From DASZFV01 sp036494575 (lineage in GTDB: Bacteria > Myxococcota_A > Polyangia > Fen-1088): a DNA stretch of 64,000 nucleotides. Below the pieces are notes generated by a model that saw only the letters and a program-made list of their open reading frames with translations, did not search any database and had not been told where the DNA came from. This document shows positions 10,356 through 18,881 of the stretch, piece by piece; position 1 is the stretch's first letter; the number at the start of each line of letters is the position of its first letter. A program made the translations under genes and the position numbers. Where the stretch lies: the NCBI GenBank assembly GCA_036494575.1, contig DASXOE010000048.1, forward strand, positions 1 through 64,000, written 5' to 3'.

Positions 10356-10379
10356 CGAGACCGCCTGGCAGACCGTTCC

Positions 10380-11558
10380 ATGAGTGAGCTGCGCGCCTTG
10401 ATGGCGGCGGCCCGTGCGCTCCGCCGGACGAACGCGCCCTTCGTCACGGCCACGCTGGTCTCGGTCAAGGGGTCGTCCTACCGGCGCCCGGGCGCGCGGC
10501 TGCTCATCGCGGACGATCGCTGGATCTGCGGTTCCGTGAGCGGCGGCTGCCTCGAACGCGATCTCGTGCGGCGCGCCTGGTGGCGGACCGCCGACGGCCA
10601 GCCTGCGCTCGTCTCGTACGACTCCACGAACGACGGCGACGACGATCTCGGTTGGGGCATCGGCCTCGGGTGCAACGGCGTCGTCGAGCTGCTGCTCGAG
10701 CGCGCCGGCGTGGGCGCCGCCGCCGTCGACGCCCTGGATTTCATCGACGGCTGTCTCGCGGACGAGCAGCCCGGCGCGCTCGTGACGCTCTTCCGCTCGC
10801 CGCGCGGAGACGGAGCTGCGGCCGAGATTGCGCTCGGCGCCTGTCTCGCGGTGCGCGCGGACCGGCCGCTGCTGTCGAGGCTCGGCTCGCTCGTGCCCGC
10901 GGTGCACGAATCGCTCGCGTGCGAGGCACGCGCGGTCCTCGCGACGCCGGGCGCTCGTCCGTCGACGGTCGCGCTCGCCGGCGGCGCCGAGGCCCTCGTC
11001 GAGCGCGTCGAGCCGCCGCCCCATCTCTTCGTCATGGGCGCTCGCCCCGACGCCGTGCCGGTCGTGCGGGCGGCGCGCGCCGTGGGCTGGAGGGTCACGG
11101 TGTGGGCCGGGCCCTCTTCCGCCGAGGCGCGACGTCAGCTCGCCTCAGCCTCCCGCATCGTGGCCGGGCCGGCCCGCGACCTGGCGGCCGACGTGGCCGC
11201 CGCTCATCGGCCCGTCGCCGTCGTCATGACCCACGACGTCGACCGCGACCGCGAAGCGCTCGCGATGCTGCTGGCGTCACGCTGCCCTTACGTCGGCGTG
11301 CTCGGGCCGCGCGCCCGCACGGACAGATTGCTGGCCGCGCTGGGCGCGCCCTCGCGTCCGGGGACGCCGCTCGCGCAGCGGCTGCACGCCCCCATCGGGC
11401 TCGCCCTCGGCGCCGAGACGCCCGACGAGGTCGCTCTGGCGATCGTCGCGGAGATCCAGGCCGTCGTCGCGGGCGAGGTCGTGGGTCACCTGCGCGACCG
11501 CCCCGGGCGCATTCACGCGGCGCCCGCGGTGGAGCAACACCGCGAGGCGGCGGAGTAG
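10380..11558 (+). CDS. XdhC/CoxI family molybdenum-cofactor insertion chaperone
   Basis: 392 residues. It has the XdhC N-terminal domain (FVTATLVSVKGSSYRRPGAR, then GSVSGGCLE) and a C-terminal Rossmann-like domain (HLFVMGARPDAVPVVRAAR, VAVVMTHDVDRDREAL, YVGVLGPRARTDRLL). Family members bind the molybdenum cofactor, help sulfurate it and hand it to the catalytic subunit. Position 24 bp after paoC and 3 bp before the MocA-like gene supports that role here. At 392 aa it is longer than PaoD-type chaperones. Confidence 0.9.
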   Translation: MSELRALMAAARALRRTNAPFVTATLVSVKGSSYRRPGARLLIADDRWICGSVSGGCLERDLVRRAWWRTADGQPALVSYDSTNDGDDDLGWGIGLGCNGVVELLLERAGVGAAAVDALDFIDGCLADEQPGALVTLFRSPRGDGAAAEIALGACLAVRADRPLLSRLGSLVPAVHESLACEARAVLATPGARPSTVALAGGAEALVERVEPPPHLFVMGARPDAVPVVRAARAVGWRVTVWAGPSSAEARRQLASASRIVAGPARDLAADVAAAHRPVAVVMTHDVDRDREALAMLLASRCPYVGVLGPRARTDRLLAALGAPSRPGTPLAQRLHAPIGLALGAETPDEVALAIVAEIQAVVAGEVVGHLRDRPGRIHAAPAVEQHREAAE

Positions 11559-11561
11559 CGC

Positions 11562-12152
11562 GTGGCGTTCGCGATCGGGTGCGCCGTGCTGGCCGCCGGC
11601 GCGTCGAGGCGGCTCGGACGCCCCAAGCAGCTCGTGCTCGTCGACGGCGTGCCGCTGATTCGCCACGTCGCGATCGCGGCCGTGCGCTCGCGCTGCGCGC
11701 GCGTCGCGATCGTGCTGGGCGCGAACGCCGCCGAGGTCGCGCCCACGCTCGAGGGCCTCGACGTCGAATGTGTCGACAACCCCGACTGGGCGGAGGGCAT
11801 GGCGGCGTCCGTGCGCGCCGCGGCCGCGTGGGCGGGCCGCCACGCGCTCGACGCTCTGCTCCTGGCGGTCGCCGATCAGCCGCGTCTCTCGTCGCTCCAC
11901 CTCGACGCCCTGATCGCCGCATCGAACGACGGCGAACGAGCGGCGGCATCCGCCTATGGTGGGCAGCTGGGCGTGCCGGCGCTCTTCCCAAGGAGCTGGA
12001 ACCCGCGGCTCGCGCTTCTCCGCGGCGACGCCGGTGCGCGCCATCTCTTGCGCGCGTCCGAGGAGCTCGTCGCGCCCGTCGCGTGGCAGGCTGGCGCTCT
12101 CGACGTCGACCGGCCCGAAGACCTGAGCGCTATCCGCGTCGGCGACGCGTGA
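11562..12152 (+). CDS. MobA/MocA-like nucleotidyltransferase for molybdenum cofactor
   Basis: 196 residues, GTG start. It shows the nucleotidyltransferase signature AVLAAGASRRLGRPKQLV, the NPDWAEGMAASV segment and AVADQPRLSS with the metal-binding Asp. MocA adds CMP to molybdopterin to make the cytosine dinucleotide form used by PaoC-type enzymes, so this gene most likely finishes the cofactor for the upstream enzyme. Its 3' end overlaps the convergent gene by 23 bp. Confidence 0.9.
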   Translation: MAFAIGCAVLAAGASRRLGRPKQLVLVDGVPLIRHVAIAAVRSRCARVAIVLGANAAEVAPTLEGLDVECVDNPDWAEGMAASVRAAAAWAGRHALDALLLAVADQPRLSSLHLDALIAASNDGERAAASAYGGQLGVPALFPRSWNPRLALLRGDAGARHLLRASEELVAPVAWQAGALDVDRPEDLSAIRVGDA

Positions 12153-13218
12153 CGCCGACGGCGCCGAGCAACGCGAGCATCGACGCGAGGCCGAGGCCCG
12201 AGGCATCGCCCGCTCCGCCCGCGGCGGCGCATCCGCCCGACGCGCGGCCGTGTGCCACCGCGCCCGTGCCGGCGGCGCCCGCCGTCGCGACGCCGGCGGC
12301 GCCCGTCGGGCTGCCCGCGGCGCCGGTCGCTCCGGCCTCGCCGGAGCCCGCCGCGCCGGTCGCATCGGCGCCTCCCGTCGCGCCGCCCGCGCCCGCGGCG
12401 CCGGTCTCGTCGACGGCGCCGTCCGTCTTGGCCGCGTCGGCAGGAGCGCCGCCGTCGCCCTGCGTGGGCGCTCCGATCTGAGCGTCGGCGAGCGCGTCCG
12501 CCTCGGCGAAGTCGTCCAAATAGATCGTGTCGGTGAAGTTCGCCACCGACCTGCGATGGAGGCCGGTCTGGAAGAAGAGCGGGTTCGCGTCGGCCTCCGT
12601 CTGGGTCTTGTAGTTGGTCACGACCTGCTGGCCGTCGAACCAGACGTCGATGATGCCCTTCGTCGGATCGGTCGACCAGTGAACGTGCATGGCGACCTGG
12701 TGCCACTTTCCGATCGAGAAGTCAGCCATCCAGACTTTTGTCGCGCCCAGGCTCCCGCGACCGACGCCGAAGCCGATGGTCGTGCCGCCGCCCGCTTTGG
12801 GCTCGACCCAGAAGTCGCTCATGTTCACGAAGCTCGAGGCCGACTCCCAGAACGCGAACTCGTTCCTCACGCCGGCGTCGGCGGGCATCATGTAATACCC
12901 GGACAGCCACGTGTCCTTGTTCGCGCCCGTGAGCGTGCTCTGGTGCTGGATGTCGACGCGATTCTGGCCTCCGCTGAAGGTGTCGTCGGGGTGTACGGTG
13001 ATCTTGCAGGCGAGCGTCCCCGAGTGGACCTGCTCGCCCAGCACCTCGACGTTCTTGCGGGTGCCCTTCGTGGCGTTGATGCCGGGACTCCACTCGGACA
13101 GATCGCCTTTCTCGAAGGTCGCCGTCCAGACCACCGCGCCATGGGCCGTCCCCGCGACCGGGAGCAGGCCGAAGAGCGCCACCAACAAGACTGAGCACGA
13201 GCGAACGAAGCTCTTCAT
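12130..13218 (-). CDS. Surface-anchored polysaccharide-lyase-like protein with MYXO-CTERM-like tail
   Basis: 362 residues from ATG 13218; an in-frame ATG at 13230 is also possible. A signal peptide (LLVALFGLLPVAGTAHG) is followed by a jelly-roll domain resembling the heparin-lyase-like family (about 25-235): TATFEKGDLSEWS, DKDTW-type GANKDTWLSGYYMMP, KWHQVAMHVHWS, GIIDVWFDGQQVV, TIYLDDFAEAD. A long Ala/Gly/Thr spacer follows, then GGCAAAGG, a hydrophobic stretch and RRRRG, the layout of the MYXO-CTERM sorting signal. Probable role is binding or cleaving extracellular polysaccharide. Catalytic residues were not identified. Confidence 0.78.
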   Translation of the reverse strand: MKSFVRSCSVLLVALFGLLPVAGTAHGAVVWTATFEKGDLSEWSPGINATKGTRKNVEVLGEQVHSGTLACKITVHPDDTFSGGQNRVDIQHQSTLTGANKDTWLSGYYMMPADAGVRNEFAFWESASSFVNMSDFWVEPKAGGGTTIGFGVGRGSLGATKVWMADFSIGKWHQVAMHVHWSTDPTKGIIDVWFDGQQVVTNYKTQTEADANPLFFQTGLHRRSVANFTDTIYLDDFAEADALADAQIGAPTQGDGGAPADAAKTDGAVDETGAAGAGGATGGADATGAAGSGEAGATGAAGSPTGAAGVATAGAAGTGAVAHGRASGGCAAAGGAGDASGLGLASMLALLGAVGVTRRRRG

Positions 13219-13336
13219 CCCCATCGACATTCCCGATGCCGGTCGCCGAGAAACGGCTCGCCGCGAACGACGCCGGGCGGCAAACGACGCGCGCCGGCAC
13301 GAACGGCTCGCCGGCGCAGGCGCGCGCTTTGGCGCG

Positions 13337-13513
13337 TCAGGGCAGCGTTCGCGCGCCGGGCTCGAGGTCGGCGAGGTCGGATTCGCGGAGCGCCTTTTCG
13401 TCCGTGAAGGCCACGCCGACGACGGCCCGCACCTTCCCGCTCGCGTCATGGACCGGCAAGGCGACGAGGCCCCGCGCGCCGACGGCACGCGCGCAGTCCC
13501 CCGCCGCCGGCCC
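13337..13513 (-). pseudogene. Remnant of a GAF-like domain protein
   Basis: In the 347-bp gap between the lyase-like gene and the UbiA gene, one minus-strand frame is open for 58 codons between two stops without a start codon. It reads ARAVGARGLVALPVHDASGK, RAVVGVAFTDEKALRESDLADLE, close to the second half of a GAF domain (ALPV-D--G---GVLGVAF, then a final helix). No N-terminal half was found nearby, so it is probably a decayed fragment. The rest of this gap shows nothing else recognisable. Confidence 0.4.
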
Positions 13514-13565
13514 TCAGCATGACGTCGCTCTATGGGGCGTCGCGCTCGATGTACACTGGGAGCGC

Positions 13566-14267
13566 ATGATGCAGGTCCGTACCGCGCTCAAGCTGGGGCG
13601 CGTCTCCAACCTGCCGACGGTGTGGACGAACGTGCTCGCGGGCGTGGCGCTGGCGGCCCTCGAGCCGACGTGGCGCGCGGTCGTTCCCGTGGCCGTCGCG
13701 GTTTCTTTGCTCTATGTCGCGGGTATGTACCTGAACGACGCCTTCGATCGCGGCTGGGACGCCCAGCACCGGCCCGAGCGGCCCATCCCCGCTGGCGAGG
13801 TCGACGCGCGCACGGTGTTTCTCGCGGGCTTCGCCCTGATGGCGGCCGCGCTCGTGCTCCTCCTCTTCGCGATGAGCGCGCGGGCGTTCGTCGCGGGGCT
13901 CGGGCTCGCCGGTTTGATTCTCCTCTACGACGTCACGCACAAGAAGACCCGGCTCGCCCCGCTCGTCATGGGACTGTGCCGCGTGGCCGTCTACGTCGTC
14001 GCCGCCTGCGCGGCCGCGCCCCGTGTGGCGCCGCCCGTCTACGTGGGCGCGACGTTCTTGTTCTTTTATCTCGTGATGCTGTCGATGGTCGCGCGTGAGG
14101 AGACGACGAACCCGAAGCTGCCCCGCTTGGTCGCGCGGCTCATCGCCGGCATCTCCCTCGTCGACGGCGCACAGCTCCTCGTCATCGGCCATACGTGGCC
14201 CGCCCTCGCCTGTGTGGGCGCCTTCGTCCTCACGCTCGCCCTGCAGAAGCGCGTCGCGGGAACGTAG
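13566..14267 (+). CDS. eboC: UbiA-family prenyltransferase, EboC-like
   Basis: 233 residues of an integral membrane UbiA protein, about eight hydrophobic segments. Start ATG 13566 after TGGGAGCGC. The first aspartate motif appears as NDAFDRGWD with RPERPIPAGEV after it, and the second region as YDVTHKKTR followed by MGLCRVAVYV, which is typical of EboC. It probably attaches an isoprenoid to a soluble acceptor in the membrane. It is convergent with an EboA-like gene and an eboB remnant 5-140 bp away, which supports the Ebo label, though ordinary ebo operons run in one direction. Confidence 0.75.
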   Translation: MMQVRTALKLGRVSNLPTVWTNVLAGVALAALEPTWRAVVPVAVAVSLLYVAGMYLNDAFDRGWDAQHRPERPIPAGEVDARTVFLAGFALMAAALVLLLFAMSARAFVAGLGLAGLILLYDVTHKKTRLAPLVMGLCRVAVYVVAACAAAPRVAPPVYVGATFLFFYLVMLSMVAREETTNPKLPRLVARLIAGISLVDGAQLLVIGHTWPALACVGAFVLTLALQKRVAGT

Positions 14268-14272
14268 CTAAG

Positions 14273-14412
14273 CTAAGACGAGAAGACGTGCGAGAGGACC
14301 GCGTCCTTGACCTGGCGCGGGTCCCGACGTGCGTGCGCGGCTCACCCACCCAGAAGGTCGGCTCGACGCCCGCGGCGATGCCCGCGGCGGCCATGGCCTG
14401 GTAGTCATCATC
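14273..14412 (-). pseudogene. eboB: Truncated and frameshifted eboB (TatD-family hydrolase)
   Basis: Immediately after the eboA stop, one minus-strand frame reads DDDYQAMAAAGIAAG, VEPTFWVGEPRTHVG. This is the conserved N-terminal block of EboB (SRTTDDYEAMA-AG, VEPAFW-GQPRT-VG) minus its first ten or so residues. At about 14323 the reading continues only in another frame, DPRQVKDAVLSHVFSS, ending at TAG 14273. About 250 residues between these two pieces are missing, as is a start codon, so the gene is dead. The order eboA-eboB matches intact ebo operons. Confidence 0.6.
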
Positions 14413-15064
14413 CGGCGGTGCTCAGGATCAACGCCGCGTCGTCGGGCACGGGGCGGGCCGCCGCGCGGCGCTCGGTCGCGTAGGACTCGACCATGCGGCG
14501 CAGCTCGGGCGTCACGCGGCGCGGGAGATCTTGAATGCGCCGAAGCGACACCTCGGAGAACAGACACTTGAGGACCATCTGGTTGAAGGCCTCCTCGGAG
14601 AACTGGCGCGCCGGGAACGGGTTCTCGCACGCGATGGCCTCGACGACCGAGACGGCGTTGCTGCGCACGGCCTCGACGGCCACCGAGACGAAACGCTCGG
14701 GCGCGGGCAGGTGAGACAGCGCGCGCATGACGGCCTGACGCTCGCGCAGATCGCCCGTCGAGTAGAGCTCGTTGATGAGCGCGGCGTGCGCCTCCGGCAG
14801 GCGCGCCGCGAGGGCGCCCTGCAGCAGCAGCGTGCGCCCAAACTCGTCGGCGCCCCAGCCCTCGGGGAAAAACGGCAGACGTCGCTCCTCTTCCGTGGGC
14901 GACCCGAGCCGCGCCTGCCCGAGACGCCGCCCCGCGCCGCTCCACATGATGAGGAACGCGTCGGTCGCCTCACCCTTGGCGCGCACCTTGTGCAGCGCCT
15001 GGCGAAACCAGCTCGCGCCCTCCTCGGGGAGTCGCGACGTGAGGATTGTCTCCAGCGAAGTCAC
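14408..15064 (-). CDS. eboA: EboA domain-containing protein
   Basis: 218 residues from GTG 15064; the frame is open further upstream only as a shadow of the lactonase gene. Features of the EboA family are LPEEGASWFRQAL at the N-terminus, WSGAGRRLGQARL, GWGADEFGRTLLL, and the C-terminal block EAIACENPFPARQFSEEAFN, QMVLKCLF, then TPELRRMVESYATERRAA. EboA belongs to the ebo (EDB) gene set, implicated in making or moving a prenylated metabolite in cyanobacteria, algae and diverse bacteria; its reaction is unknown. It lies 38 bp downstream of the lactonase gene and may share its transcript. Confidence 0.8.
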   Translation of the reverse strand: MTSLETILTSRLPEEGASWFRQALHKVRAKGEATDAFLIMWSGAGRRLGQARLGSPTEEERRLPFFPEGWGADEFGRTLLLQGALAARLPEAHAALINELYSTGDLRERQAVMRALSHLPAPERFVSVAVEAVRSNAVSVVEAIACENPFPARQFSEEAFNQMVLKCLFSEVSLRRIQDLPRRVTPELRRMVESYATERRAAARPVPDDAALILSTAG

Positions 15065-15102
15065 GATCTTGTTCCGCTCGGGCGAACCCGCTCGCCCAAC
15101 CT

Positions 15103-16026
15103 TTACCCCGCGAAAGGCGTCTCCGCCACGCCCTTTACGCCCGGGCGCAGCGCGAGCAGGCTGCCCGCGAGCGGCTCCTCGGCGAGCTGGGCCTCCGAGA
15201 GCGTCGCGCGCATCGTCGTGACGTAGAGGACGTCGAGGCCCGGGCCCCCGAACATGACGCTCGTGCCTCGCGAGACGGGCAGCTCGATGACGCGCTCGAG
15301 CTTGCCGTCGGGCGCGTAGCGCGCGAGCCGGCCGAACATCGGCTGCGCGCTCCACACGTGCCCATCGGCGTCGACCGTGAGGCCGTCGGGGAACGCGCTG
15401 TCGTGCGGCTCGAGCGACACGAAGACGCGCCGGTTCGAGACGTTGCCCGTCGCCGCGTCGAAGTCGTAGGCGAAGATGCGGTGCCGGAAGCTCTCCGTGA
15501 AGTACATCGTCTTGCTGTCTGGGCTCCAGCCGAGGCCGTTCGAGCAGCAGATGCCCTCCTCGACGCGCACGGGATTCAGATCGGGGCCGAGGCGGTAGAG
15601 GCTGCCGATGGGGTGATCCCACTCGACGTCGCCCATCGTGCCGCCCCACATCCGCCCCTGGCGATCCGTCTTGCCGTCGTTGAAGCGATTGCCCGGCTTG
15701 TCGGGCTCGGGCTCGGCGAGCTTCTCGAGCTTGCCGGTCCGGGGATCGAAGAACGCGAAGCTGTTGCGCAGCGTGAGGATGAGCCCCGCGCCCGCGCGTG
15801 CGCGCGGCGCTATCGACGTCACGAGCTCCGGCAGGTCGAAGCTCTGGTTCGAGCCGTCCGCCGGATTGAAGACGTTGAGCTGCTTTCCGACGATGTCCGC
15901 CCAGTAGAGCCGCTGATCGGCGACGGACCACACGGGTCCCTCGCCGATCAGCGCTTTCGCCGAGAGCACGCAGCTGACGTCGCTGCGCGTCGGCTTGACC
16001 CCATGATCGAGGTTGGTTCGATTCAT
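15103..16026 (-). CDS. SMP-30/gluconolactonase family protein (copy 1)
   Basis: 307 residues, ATG at 16026, 10 bp after the MFS gene. A six-bladed SMP-30 propeller that hydrolyses sugar lactones with a divalent metal. Metal ligands visible are Glu in LIGEGPVW (residue 29), Asn in CCSNGLGWSPDS and Asp in AFPDGLTVD; the typical NRFNDGKTD and MWGGTM strands are also present. No signal peptide, so it is probably cytosolic. Pairing with an MFS permease suggests it opens an aldonolactone made from an imported or oxidised sugar. Confidence 0.9.
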   Translation of the reverse strand: MNRTNLDHGVKPTRSDVSCVLSAKALIGEGPVWSVADQRLYWADIVGKQLNVFNPADGSNQSFDLPELVTSIAPRARAGAGLILTLRNSFAFFDPRTGKLEKLAEPEPDKPGNRFNDGKTDRQGRMWGGTMGDVEWDHPIGSLYRLGPDLNPVRVEEGICCSNGLGWSPDSKTMYFTESFRHRIFAYDFDAATGNVSNRRVFVSLEPHDSAFPDGLTVDADGHVWSAQPMFGRLARYAPDGKLERVIELPVSRGTSVMFGGPGLDVLYVTTMRATLSEAQLAEEPLAGSLLALRPGVKGVAETPFAG

Positions 16027-16036
16027 GGGTCGCGGG

Positions 16037-17377
16037 CTAGACGAGCCGTTCGGGCTTGAAGCCGCCCTTGGACTTGTCACGCAGCCAGATACCGCCGAAG
16101 ACGATGAGCAGGATGGCCGGAAGGATCGCGACGACGCGGAACGACTGGGCGGCGGCGGCGTTGTCGATGGCCGTCCGCGCTGCGTCCGTGAGGGCCTTGT
16201 AGGCCTCGGGGCTGCCCGCGGCCTTGATCTTCGCGTCGTCGAAGATCTTCCCCATCTGCGGCAGCACGAAATAGATCGACAGCGATCCCGCCGAGCCGAC
16301 GAGGCCCATGAGGAAGGCGCCTCCCTTCGGATAGCGCTCCGACACGGAGGCGAGCATCGTCGGCCACATGTAGCATACGCCCGTGCCCCAGATCGTCGCC
16401 GTGAGGAAGCCCGTGACGGGCGAGTTCGCGTTCGACAGCGCGAACAAGCCCACGGAGGCGAGCAGGCACGAGAAGAACAGCAGGCCCACCGACGAGAGCT
16501 TGTGGACCATGGTGCCCGCGAAATGTCGCATCACGAACATGAGGCCGGCGACGTAGACCTGCAGGAGGATGCCGCGCATACCGACGGTGTTCGAGAGAGA
16601 CAGGTCGACCCACTGCCCCGGCGCGAGCTCGGCCGCCGAGGTGAGGAACATCGCGAGGAACCACAGGATGAAGCCGGGGCGCAGCGCCTCCTTGTACATG
16701 TCCGTCGTCGTGACGCCCGCGGCGACGCGCTCCGTCTTGGGGAACGTCGTCCCCATGAGCAGCACGAGGATCCCGACCGCCGGGATGAGGAGCAGACCGA
16801 ACTCGACGCGCCATCCGAGGCCGATCTTGCTGGCGCCATAGCCGAGCAGACCGCCGACGATCATCCCGAACGGCCACCAGGCGTGCAGCACGTTGAGCCG
16901 GTGCACCTTGTCCTCGGGGTAGATGGCGGTCGTGAGCGGGTTGATGACAGTCTCCGAGCAGCCCCACCCGAAGCCGTTGATGAACATGCCAATGCCGACG
17001 ATCGTGGCCGCGCCCGGGCCGGAGGCCAGCCGGTCGGCCCCGATGACCAGCAGCGGTCCGACGATGTAGCTGAGGCCGCACATCCCGGTCATGTTGCGCA
17101 TGCCGATCGCGTCGACCATGGCGCTGCCGAGGAACACCCAGAACGCGAACCCCAGGAAGGCGTAGCTCAGCACGTTGCCCACCATCGTCGCCGACGTCAG
17201 CGGGTTGATCGGGTCGAAGAGCTCCGTCTTGAGGTCGCTGGCGATGCTCGTGCGCAGCGCGAAGCTCATACTGGTCGTCGCGAGGCACAGACAACACAGG
17301 ACGAAAAGCTTGCGGACGTTGATTCCGGCGTGGCTAGGCGCCACGGCGGACGTTGGAATTGCGTTTGTCGACTCCAT
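16037..17377 (-). CDS. MFS sugar transporter
   Basis: 446 residues from ATG 17377, which has GGGGAG 5 nt upstream. About twelve transmembrane segments, with the FucP-like/sugar MFS features FGWGCSETVINPLTTA, VLHAWWPFGMIVGG and a central loop (FPKTERVAAG). No N-terminal signal. It probably imports a sugar or sugar acid by proton symport. It leads the transcript MFS, lactonase, eboA. Confidence 0.88.
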   Translation of the reverse strand: MESTNAIPTSAVAPSHAGINVRKLFVLCCLCLATTSMSFALRTSIASDLKTELFDPINPLTSATMVGNVLSYAFLGFAFWVFLGSAMVDAIGMRNMTGMCGLSYIVGPLLVIGADRLASGPGAATIVGIGMFINGFGWGCSETVINPLTTAIYPEDKVHRLNVLHAWWPFGMIVGGLLGYGASKIGLGWRVEFGLLLIPAVGILVLLMGTTFPKTERVAAGVTTTDMYKEALRPGFILWFLAMFLTSAAELAPGQWVDLSLSNTVGMRGILLQVYVAGLMFVMRHFAGTMVHKLSSVGLLFFSCLLASVGLFALSNANSPVTGFLTATIWGTGVCYMWPTMLASVSERYPKGGAFLMGLVGSAGSLSIYFVLPQMGKIFDDAKIKAAGSPEAYKALTDAARTAIDNAAAAQSFRVVAILPAILLIVFGGIWLRDKSKGGFKPERLV

Positions 17378-17626
17378 GAGTCTCCCCTCTTCGCTGTTGG
17401 ATGAATTCAGGGCAACAGAACGGCAAAACGGACTGGTTCCGAAGGTCCAGCGCAAGTCAGGACGCCATCGTTGACGGATGGCCCTTTTCCCGCGGTTTCG
17501 GCGACTTCGGGGCCGACATTACCCCATTCGGGCCGGGAGGCAACCGCTACGTGAAGGTCCCCTCGGGCGTCGTCCGAACTTCTGCGAACCGCGGATTTTT
17601 GGGCCTGATTCGCGACGCTTCGACGT

Positions 17627-18862
17627 CTACTTTAGATCCGTCTCGGACTCGTTCATGATCTTGATGCTCGAGACGTTCACGCCGCAGGGCGGAAACTCGT
17701 TGGGCGTGAAGAAGTTGTCCGAGAGCCTCGAGTAGTAGTTCTCGCCGTCCTTGAGCGTCGTGTCGTCGGCGGCCGGGATGGGCACGGAGATCTTTTGCGG
17801 CAACACCTCGCCGCGCAGGCCTTCGATGGTGGCCTTGATGGCGATGGCCGACAACCCGGGCGAGTCGCCGAGCGACAGGCCCTTGCCGCCCTGGCTCGCC
17901 CACTTCGCGATGAGCTTGCGCGCGCCGTTCTCGGCCTCGGTGGCAACGGGGATGGGCTTGTGGCCCGCCTCGATGAGCGCGCGGATGGCGCCCGTCGAAC
18001 CGCCCTGCACCATCATGGCGTCGAACTTGTGATGGGCGGCGACGGCTTGCGCGACGGCGCGCTGCGCTTTGGCGTCGTCCCAGCTGCCCACGACCTCGAA
18101 GATCTCGTACCGCTTTCCTTTGGCCCCGAGGACCGCGCGGAAGGCCTGATGGCGATCGCGCTCCGTCGAGTTGCCCTCGAGGCCGCGCACCTCGAGCACC
18201 TTGCCCTTGCCGCCCAGCTGCTTGTCGATGAACTCGCCCCATTGGCGGCCCATCGATCCCTGATCCTCGTTCACCTCGAGGACCTTGTCGGTGTCGAGGA
18301 TGCCGTCGAAGGGCACGATGAGGACGTTGCGCTTGTTGGCGAGCTCGATGACGTGATCGAACCCGCGCGGGCTCACCGCGAGCGTCACGATGCCGTCGAA
18401 GCCCTGGCGGATGAAGTCCTCGATGGCCGCGAGCTGCGCGTCGAGGTTCGTGCCCGTGGAGACGACCTTGAACTCCTTGATGAGCGGCGCGACGCTCGGA
18501 TCCTTCGCGAAGGCCTTGGCGGTCTTCACCATCTGGATGCGCCAGGCGTTGCCGACGAAGCCGTTGACGAGCGCGATGCGAAAAGGCGGCTGGCGCGCTG
18601 GCCACTTGAGAAATTTCGTGTCCTTCGACCAGGGCGCGAAGCACTCGGGCAGCGTCCCCGGGCCGGGCACGACCTTGGGCCCGGTGCCGTCGACGACGGG
18701 CGTCGAGCTCGGCGCCGCGCCCGGGGCGGGCGCGGACGCGTCCCCGACGCCGAGGAGCTCCATGACCTTGTCGCACCCGCTCGCGCTCGGAAGCCCGATC
18801 GCGATGAGGAGGCCCAGTGCGCTTCGAACACCCTCGCCTGCGCGGAGCTTGCGGTTCGGCAT
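17627..18862 (-). CDS. Periplasmic sugar-binding lipoprotein (ABC-type), orphan
   Basis: 411 residues from ATG 18862. The signal peptide ends in a lipobox-like SASGC (about residue 30). The mature part is a type-1 periplasmic binding protein fold of the ribose/xylose group: FRIALVNGFVGNAWR, FKVVSTGTNLDAQLAAIEDF, GFDGIVTLAVSPRGFD, VLIVPFDGILD, GGKGKVLEVRGLEGNS. No ABC permease or ATPase gene lies in this window, so it either uses a distant permease or acts as a sensor. It follows the second lactonase by 19 bp. Confidence 0.88.
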   Translation of the reverse strand: MPNRKLRAGEGVRSALGLLIAIGLPSASGCDKVMELLGVGDASAPAPGAAPSSTPVVDGTGPKVVPGPGTLPECFAPWSKDTKFLKWPARQPPFRIALVNGFVGNAWRIQMVKTAKAFAKDPSVAPLIKEFKVVSTGTNLDAQLAAIEDFIRQGFDGIVTLAVSPRGFDHVIELANKRNVLIVPFDGILDTDKVLEVNEDQGSMGRQWGEFIDKQLGGKGKVLEVRGLEGNSTERDRHQAFRAVLGAKGKRYEIFEVVGSWDDAKAQRAVAQAVAAHHKFDAMMVQGGSTGAIRALIEAGHKPIPVATEAENGARKLIAKWASQGGKGLSLGDSPGLSAIAIKATIEGLRGEVLPQKISVPIPAADDTTLKDGENYYSRLSDNFFTPNEFPPCGVNVSSIKIMNESETDLK

Positions 18863-18881
18863 GTCGCTGTCCCCTTTCGGC

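Noticed and set aside
7779..11024. A 1081-codon open frame on the minus strand across paoB, paoC and xdhC
   Set aside because: It is antisense to four well-supported genes and its translation is Arg/Ala/His-rich without domains. Long antisense frames are a by-product of G/C-ending codons.
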